Positions 5,171-8,446 of a DNA stretch of 8,446 bases are shown piece by piece. Both the position numbers and the translations under genes were made by a program. Positions within the stretch are counted from its first letter, which is position 1. Every line of letters starts with the position of its first letter. A model generated the notes under the pieces. It searched no databases. It was not told where the DNA came from and saw only the letters and a program-made list of their open reading frames with translations. The stretch lies in assembly GCA_003230635.1 (NCBI GenBank), contig QIFF01000032.1:1-8446 (forward strand). Direction: 5' to 3'. The stretch is from a bacterium. GTDB lineage: Bacteria; SZUA-182.

Positions 5171-6401
5171 GGGGTTACTTTTGTTGTTATTGGGACTTGA
5201 TGTTTCGGCCTGTCCCCAGGCCGAAACCAGTAAGGGCTACGTAACCCTTGTAGCTTTCGGCTTGAGGACAAGCCGAAAGACCGGACTTTTATTGCTCTTA
5301 GGGCTACTCTTACTGCCCATAGTCGTCCAGGCCGGGCAGCCAAGCTCCGCCCTGGATTATTTCCTGCGCGGACAGGAATTGGCCGGCAAGAAAAATTATA
5401 AAGAGGCAGCTCAAGCCTATAAACAAGCAGTGAGCGAGGAGCCGGATAATGCTTATTACCAGTATGAGTTGGGGCGGATGTATGCCAAGGACGGGCAGAC
5501 GGAGGCAGCCCTCAGCCAGTTCCAGACCGTTCTGCGCCTGGAGCCGGAAAACGGCTTTGCCCGCACCTGGCTGCAAATCCTTTCCCAGACCCCGCTAGCC
5601 CCCAAGAAAAAGGTTGCCAAACCCCTCAGCCCCCTGGAGCAAAAGGCTAGGGCCGAGGCGGAGCAAATGCTCCAGCAGTTGAAAGGTAGCGGCGGGGGAT
5701 TAAAATTTCAGCTCAAGCGCCTGGTGATTGACGCCGGTCACGGGGGATTTGATAGCGGGGCGGTAGGGCTGAACGGTTTGCAGGAAAAAGAGGTAACCCT
5801 GGATATTGCCCGGCGGTTGAAGAAACTGGTGGAGGAAAAGACTCAGGTCAAGGCTTTTTTGAGCCGCACCGGCGATTATTACCTGCCCTTGAGCGCTCGC
5901 ACCGTGATTGCCAATCAGTACCGGGCCGATCTCTTTGTGAGTATCCACATCAACGCCAATGTTAAGCGCTCGGCCGGGGGGATGGAGACCTTCTTCTGTT
6001 CGGAAAAGGCTTCCAGTAAAGAGGCGGCCCGCATCGCCGCCCGGGAAAACGCCGTCGGCAAGGATGAGGAATTCTTTAAACCCAAGGATTTTGTGGACAT
6101 TGAGGAGATTTTGTTCCAGTTTGAGCGCAAGCTTTACTGGGAGGACAGCGCCCATTTTGCCAGGCTTTTCCAGGAGAATTTGAAGCAAAACATAGCCCTG
6201 CGCAACCGGGGGGTACACTCGGCCAACTTTTATGTCCTGCGTAGGGCCAAGATGCCGGCCATTCTGCTGGAGCTGGGTTTTATTTCCAACCCCGAGGAGG
6301 AGGCGCGCCTGCGGGACCCGGAGTTTCGCCAGCAATTGAGCGAGGCGGTATTTGCCAGCCTGCTTCGTTATCAGGCAGTTGCGCAACAGGCTATGCGCTA
6401 A
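5154..6401 (+). CDS. Exported TPR + Amidase_3 N-acetylmuramoyl-L-alanine amidase, signal peptide interrupted by a REP doublet
   Basis: This zinc amidase cleaves the bond between N-acetylmuramic acid and L-alanine in peptidoglycan and is expected in the periplasm. The 415-residue product has an N-terminal export region (1-60), about two TPR repeats (66-145), a charged linker (146-185) and an Amidase_3 domain (188-405). The zinc ligands are H196 (DAGHGG), E211 (QEKEV) and H265 (SIHINA). The catalytic glutamate is E373 (LLELGF). No AMIN domain is present, and the TPRs may replace it for localisation. The export region is odd. MSKRYRGLLLLLLGL is followed by 28 residues encoded by an inserted palindromic repeat, then a second hydrophobic run ending VVQA-GQ, a good signal-peptidase site. 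AGGGG stands only 3 bases before the ATG and GAGGA stands 11 bases before it. An alternative is TTG at 5262 inside the repeat (M-RTSRKTG-LLLLLG), but no ribosome site is seen there. The ATG overlaps the regulator gene by 17 bases. Confidence 0.93.
   Translation: MSKRYRGLLLLLLGLDVSACPQAETSKGYVTLVAFGLRTSRKTGLLLLLGLLLLPIVVQAGQPSSALDYFLRGQELAGKKNYKEAAQAYKQAVSEEPDNAYYQYELGRMYAKDGQTEAALSQFQTVLRLEPENGFARTWLQILSQTPLAPKKKVAKPLSPLEQKARAEAEQMLQQLKGSGGGLKFQLKRLVIDAGHGGFDSGAVGLNGLQEKEVTLDIARRLKKLVEEKTQVKAFLSRTGDYYLPLSARTVIANQYRADLFVSIHINANVKRSAGGMETFFCSEKASSKEAARIAARENAVGKDEEFFKPKDFVDIEEILFQFERKLYWEDSAHFARLFQENLKQNIALRNRGVHSANFYVLRRAKMPAILLELGFISNPEEEARLRDPEFRQQLSEAVFASLLRYQAVAQQAMR
5202..5279 (+). repeat. 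Inverted REP-like doublet inserted in the amidase signal-peptide coding region
   Basis: Hairpin A pairs GTTTCGGCCT (5202-5211) with AGGCCGAAAC (5218-5227), loop GTCCCC. Hairpin B pairs CTTTCGGCTT (5254-5263) with AAGCCGAAAG (5270-5279), loop GAGGAC, and is preceded directly by GTAG. Hairpin B is an inverted copy of A. Over 26 positions they differ at five, and four of these form two compensated base pairs. Between them is a near-palindrome centred on TACGTA (5232-5249). GGACTT occurs on both sides (5193-5198 and 5283-5288), exactly 90 bases apart. The insert encodes DVSACPQAETSKGYVTLVAF and eight further residues, with no stop in the gene's frame. The other two frames of this strand contain stops. 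Confidence 0.82.
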
Positions 6402-6404
6402 ATG

Positions 6405-6459
6405 GTAGGCGCAGGCTTTAGCCTGCGAAAAAATGACGCAAGCTGAAGCTTGCGGCTAC
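6405..6459 (+). repeat. GTAG...CTAC REP-like doublet (two inverted hairpins)
   Basis: GTAG (6405-6408) precedes hairpin CGCAGGCT/AGCCTGCG (6410-6417 with 6420-6427). An AT-rich spacer (6428-6436) follows, then hairpin CGCAAGCT/AGCTTGCG (6437-6444 with 6447-6454), a G and CTAC (6456-6459). The second unit is the reverse complement of the first with four differences in 23 bases, and two of these form a compensated base pair (G-C to A-T). The element fills most of the gap between the amidase stop and the TPR gene. An ATG inside it (6433) is in frame with the TPR gene but is not a likely start. Confidence 0.88.
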
Positions 6460-6482
6460 CAAGTCTATATCGGTTTTCAGGT

Positions 6483-6490
6483 GGAAAGAG
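6483..6490 (+). promoter_or_regulatory. Ribosome-binding site that decides the start of the TPR gene
   Basis: GGAAAGAG stands 5 bases before the ATG at 6496. It selects this ATG, which opens a standard signal peptide, over the in-frame ATG at 6433 located within the REP doublet. Confidence 0.65.
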
Positions 6491-6495
6491 TTTAT

Positions 6496-7344
6496 ATGAA
6501 AAGACAACTTATCTTCCTTATAACAGCCTTAATTCTAACCACCGGGATAGCCCAGGCCCAGGTGCAAGACCCCGGCCAGCACACCTTCAGAGGGGCGGAT
6601 TATCACTATCGCGGGGAGTTGGACAAGGCGGTGGCCGAATTCAAGCTAGCCCTGCAAGTTGACCCAACTGATGAGTATGCCCGCACCCAGTTGGGGGTAA
6701 TCTATGCCAAAAAGCGCTTATTCCCCCAGGCCCGCCGGCAGTTTCAGCAGGTGGCCGCAGCCAATCCCCGCAACACCTTTGCCCGTCTCTGGCTGGGGAT
6801 TTTAGCCCTCCAGGCGCAGGAGCTGGATCAGGCTTATCAAGCCTTTCAACAGATTCTCCAAAGCGATCCCCGGCATGCGGAGGCCCACTATTTTCTGGGG
6901 GCGATTTATAACTTTCGCCGCAACCGGTTAGGGGCAATTGAAGAGCTTAAAAAAACGCGTGACGCCGACCCCTGGGAGGTTTCCACCCATTATCGCCTGG
7001 GATTGGCCTTTCATGACGCTGGCATGATTTACAATGCTATGTTAGAATACAAGCGAGTGTTGGAAATGAACCCCAAGCACAGCACAGCCCGCAACCAATT
7101 GGGCTGGATTTACTACAACCGGGGGGAGCGGGAAAAGGCTTACTCCCAGTGGAGGAAAGTGCTAAAGCTTAACCCCAGAGACCGCGAGGCGCGCTTTAAC
7201 CTGGCCAAGACTTACAATGACCTGGCCTGGGAATACTACCAGCAAGGCAAGCTGGAGCAGGCGCGCCGGGAATGGCAAAGGGTATTGAGCATCAACCCCA
7301 GCAACAAAGCAGCCAACTATAACTTGAAACATTTAGTCAAATAG
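6496..7344 (+). CDS. Exported protein made of about seven TPR repeats
   Basis: The 282-residue protein starts with a Sec signal peptide (MKRQLIFLITALILTTGIAQA, probable cut between A21 and Q22) and is then almost entirely tetratricopeptide repeats. Approximate repeats are 30-57, 60-91, 94-125, 128-159, 163-193, 196-227 and 239-268, each ending near a DP or NP turn. TPR arrays are protein-binding scaffolds. The partner here is unknown, but the gene follows the TPR-amidase gene and was probably part of the same transcript before or despite the REP doublet. Residues 58-103 align without gaps to amidase residues 98-143 with about 20 of 46 identities. These include the non-consensus stretch NxFARxWLxIL, which suggests a shared or duplicated module. 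A periplasmic role in organising cell-wall hydrolysis is an inference. No catalytic domain is visible. Confidence 0.92.
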   Translation: MKRQLIFLITALILTTGIAQAQVQDPGQHTFRGADYHYRGELDKAVAEFKLALQVDPTDEYARTQLGVIYAKKRLFPQARRQFQQVAAANPRNTFARLWLGILALQAQELDQAYQAFQQILQSDPRHAEAHYFLGAIYNFRRNRLGAIEELKKTRDADPWEVSTHYRLGLAFHDAGMIYNAMLEYKRVLEMNPKHSTARNQLGWIYYNRGEREKAYSQWRKVLKLNPRDREARFNLAKTYNDLAWEYYQQGKLEQARREWQRVLSINPSNKAANYNLKHLVK

Positions 7345-7361
7345 AGATGAAACCACTTTTT

Positions 7362-7405
7362 AACCACAGAGTGCACGGAGGAATTTCTCTGTGTTCTCTG
7401 TGGTT
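7362..7405 (+). repeat. Dispersed-type ACCACAGAG inverted repeat
   Basis: In the 102-base gap before hflX, AACCACAGAG (7362-7371), continued by TGCACGGAG, pairs with CTCTGTGTTCTCTGTGGTT (7387-7405) across a 6-base loop. The outer 10 bp are perfect and the inner part has mismatches. This ACCACAGAG...CTCTGTGGT motif is a familiar dispersed palindrome in many unrelated bacterial genomes. It has no GTAG head, so it belongs to a different family from the other repeats here. It is not followed by a T tract close enough for a convincing intrinsic terminator. Confidence 0.8.
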
Positions 7406-7435
7406 CGGTTTTGAGAAACAGCACAGCTAAATAAA

Positions 7436-7441
7436 GAGGAG
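7436..7441 (+). promoter_or_regulatory. Shine-Dalgarno GAGGAG for the TTG start of hflX
   Basis: GAGGAG lies 5 bases before TTG at 7447-7449. An in-frame TAA at 7432-7434 closes the frame just upstream, so the start must lie downstream of it. This makes TTG 7447 the best start. Confidence 0.75.
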
Positions 7442-7446
7442 AAAAA

Positions 7447-8446
7447 TTGCCCCGACTTGAAAAAACAGCCCTGGTCGCCCTGCACCGGCCAGCGACCAAA
7501 CGCTATATGGTTGAGGACTCGCTGGAGGAGTTGTCTCAACTGGTGCAGACCGCCGGAGGGAAAGAAATCGGGCGCTTTATTCAAGAGCGGGATAAACCCA
7601 CCCCCGCCTACTATATCGGCAAGGGTAAAGCCGAGGAACTGGGCAAATGGTGTAAGGCCCAGCAGATTGATCTGGTGGTTTTTGATGACGATTTAAGCCC
7701 CAGCCAGCAGCGCAATCTGGAAAAGATCATTGCGGGTAAAATCCTGGATCGCAGCGGCCTGATCCTGGACATCTTTGCCCAGCACGCCCACAGCCGGGAG
7801 GGGCAGTTGCAGGTGGAACTGGCCCAGCTCAAGTACCTGCTGCCCCGCCTGATGGGCAAGGGGGTTCAGCTTTCCCGCCTGGGGGCTGGAATCGGCACCC
7901 GCGGCCCGGGCGAGACCAAGCTGGAGATTGACCGGCGCAGAATTAAAAACCGTATCATCTATATCCAGCGCAGACTTGGTCAAGTCCGCCGCCAGCGCCG
8001 CCTCTACCGCGCCAAGCGCCAGTCCGTTCCAGTGCCGGTAGTGGCCCTGGTGGGTTATACCAACGCCGGCAAATCCACCCTGCTGAACAGCCTGACCCAG
8101 GCCGGGGTGCTGGTGGAGGACAGACTCTTTGCCACCCTGGATCCCACCACCCGGCGCTTAACCTTACCCAATCATCATACGGTGCTGATTTCGGATACGG
8201 TGGGTTTTATCCGCAAGCTGCCCCACCAGTTGATTGAAGCCTTCAAGGCCACCCTGGAAGAGGTGGCCGAAGCGGACTTGCTCTTGCACGTGATTGACGC
8301 CAGCCACTTTGAGATGAATGAGCAGATTGAAACGGTGCAGGCCATTCTGGCGGACCTGGGGCTGTCGGATAAGCCCTGCCTGCCGGTGCTGAACAAGATT
8401 GACCGCTTTCAGCACCAGAACACGGTCAACTGCCTGCTGGCCCGGG
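7447..8446 (+). CDS. hflX: GTPase HflX (3' end outside window)
   Basis: HflX is a ribosome-associated GTPase that splits or rescues stalled 70S ribosomes under stress. The visible 333 residues cover the N-terminal HflX domain, with its YYIGKGKAEEL and FDDDLSPSQQRNLE blocks, and the basic helical region with GAGIGTRGPGETKLEIDRR (about 145-163). Most of the G domain follows: G1 GYTNAGKST (203-211), G2 around TLDPTTR, G3 DTVGF (250-254) and G4 NKID (316-319). The G5 motif and C-terminus lie beyond the window, as about 400-430 residues are usual. Start is TTG at 7447, set by an in-frame TAA at 7432 and a strong GAGGAG. The next in-frame ATG (7507) would remove 20 residues and has no such site. 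An ACCACAGAG repeat separates it from the TPR gene, so it is probably a separate housekeeping unit. The frame is intact, with no broken motifs. Confidence 0.95.
   Translation, partial: MPRLEKTALVALHRPATKRYMVEDSLEELSQLVQTAGGKEIGRFIQERDKPTPAYYIGKGKAEELGKWCKAQQIDLVVFDDDLSPSQQRNLEKIIAGKILDRSGLILDIFAQHAHSREGQLQVELAQLKYLLPRLMGKGVQLSRLGAGIGTRGPGETKLEIDRRRIKNRIIYIQRRLGQVRRQRRLYRAKRQSVPVPVVALVGYTNAGKSTLLNSLTQAGVLVEDRLFATLDPTTRRLTLPNHHTVLISDTVGFIRKLPHQLIEAFKATLEEVAEADLLLHVIDASHFEMNEQIETVQAILADLGLSDKPCLPVLNKIDRFQHQNTVNCLLAR

Noticed and set aside
5700..6386. A long open frame (228 codons) on the - strand opposite the amidase gene
   Set aside because: It lies wholly antisense to a clearly conserved Amidase_3 domain, its translation resembles no known family and no ribosome site is evident. 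It is a by-product of GC-rich codon use.
6433..6495. N-terminal extension of the TPR protein from the ATG at 6433
   Set aside because: The extension is encoded by the REP doublet and would bury the signal peptide. ATG 6496 has a ribosome site 5 bases upstream and opens a standard signal peptide.
1..8446. CRISPR arrays, tRNA or rRNA genes, transposase genes, FNR-type TTGAT palindromes
   Set aside because: I saw no regularly spaced direct repeats, tRNA-like cloverleaf, transposase motifs or full TTGAT-N4-ATCAA site by eye. Short or degenerate sites could be missed without a computed scan.

Overview
All recognisable genes in this window lie on the + strand. They suggest a diderm (Gram-negative-type), anaerobic or facultative bacterium. 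The evidence is a group 3-like soluble [NiFe] hydrogenase, exported proteins with Sec signal peptides, a periplasmic-type cell-wall amidase and a six-helix redox-type sensor kinase. GC content looks moderate (low-to-mid 50s by eye). I cannot name a phylum from the sequence.

Layout: 1-1977 is the 3' end of a hydrogenase operon, holding the C-terminus of the small subunit, the complete large (NiFe) subunit and its C-terminal maturation protease, all translationally coupled. 2084-3802 is a two-component pair, a stand-alone receiver domain and a membrane histidine kinase. Its sensor domain carries a GGxxNPF motif like the quinone-binding motif of RegB/PrrB. 3890-4445 is a small overlapping DUF4258 / YgiT-type zinc-finger pair that resembles a toxin-antitoxin module. 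4466-5170 is a Crp/Fnr-family regulator with an FNR-like recognition helix. It overlaps a TPR + Amidase_3 N-acetylmuramoyl-L-alanine amidase (5154-6401), which is followed by an exported seven-TPR protein (6496-7344) whose TPR module resembles the amidase's. 7447 to the end is HflX, cut off after its G4 motif.

The most distinctive feature is the density of short dispersed palindromes. Every non-coding gap of about 60 bp or more holds one (1986-2066, 3811-3834, 6405-6459, 7362-7405). Several begin with GTAG or end with CTAC, as REP elements mobilised by RAYT-type transposases do. One doublet (5202-5279) lies inside the amidase coding sequence, in the middle of the signal peptide. It is in frame, flanked by GGACTT direct repeats exactly 90 bp apart, and reads through in the only open frame of that orientation. 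Conceptual removal restores an ordinary Sec signal peptide. The paired hairpins in two of the doublets differ by compensatory base changes, which supports the structures.

Functionally, the left half links hydrogen metabolism with a probable redox/quinone-sensing phosphorelay. The right half links a Crp/Fnr regulator to envelope proteins. I saw no RNA genes, CRISPR array or transposase gene. The only long non-genic stretches are the roughly 60-110 bp spacers described below.
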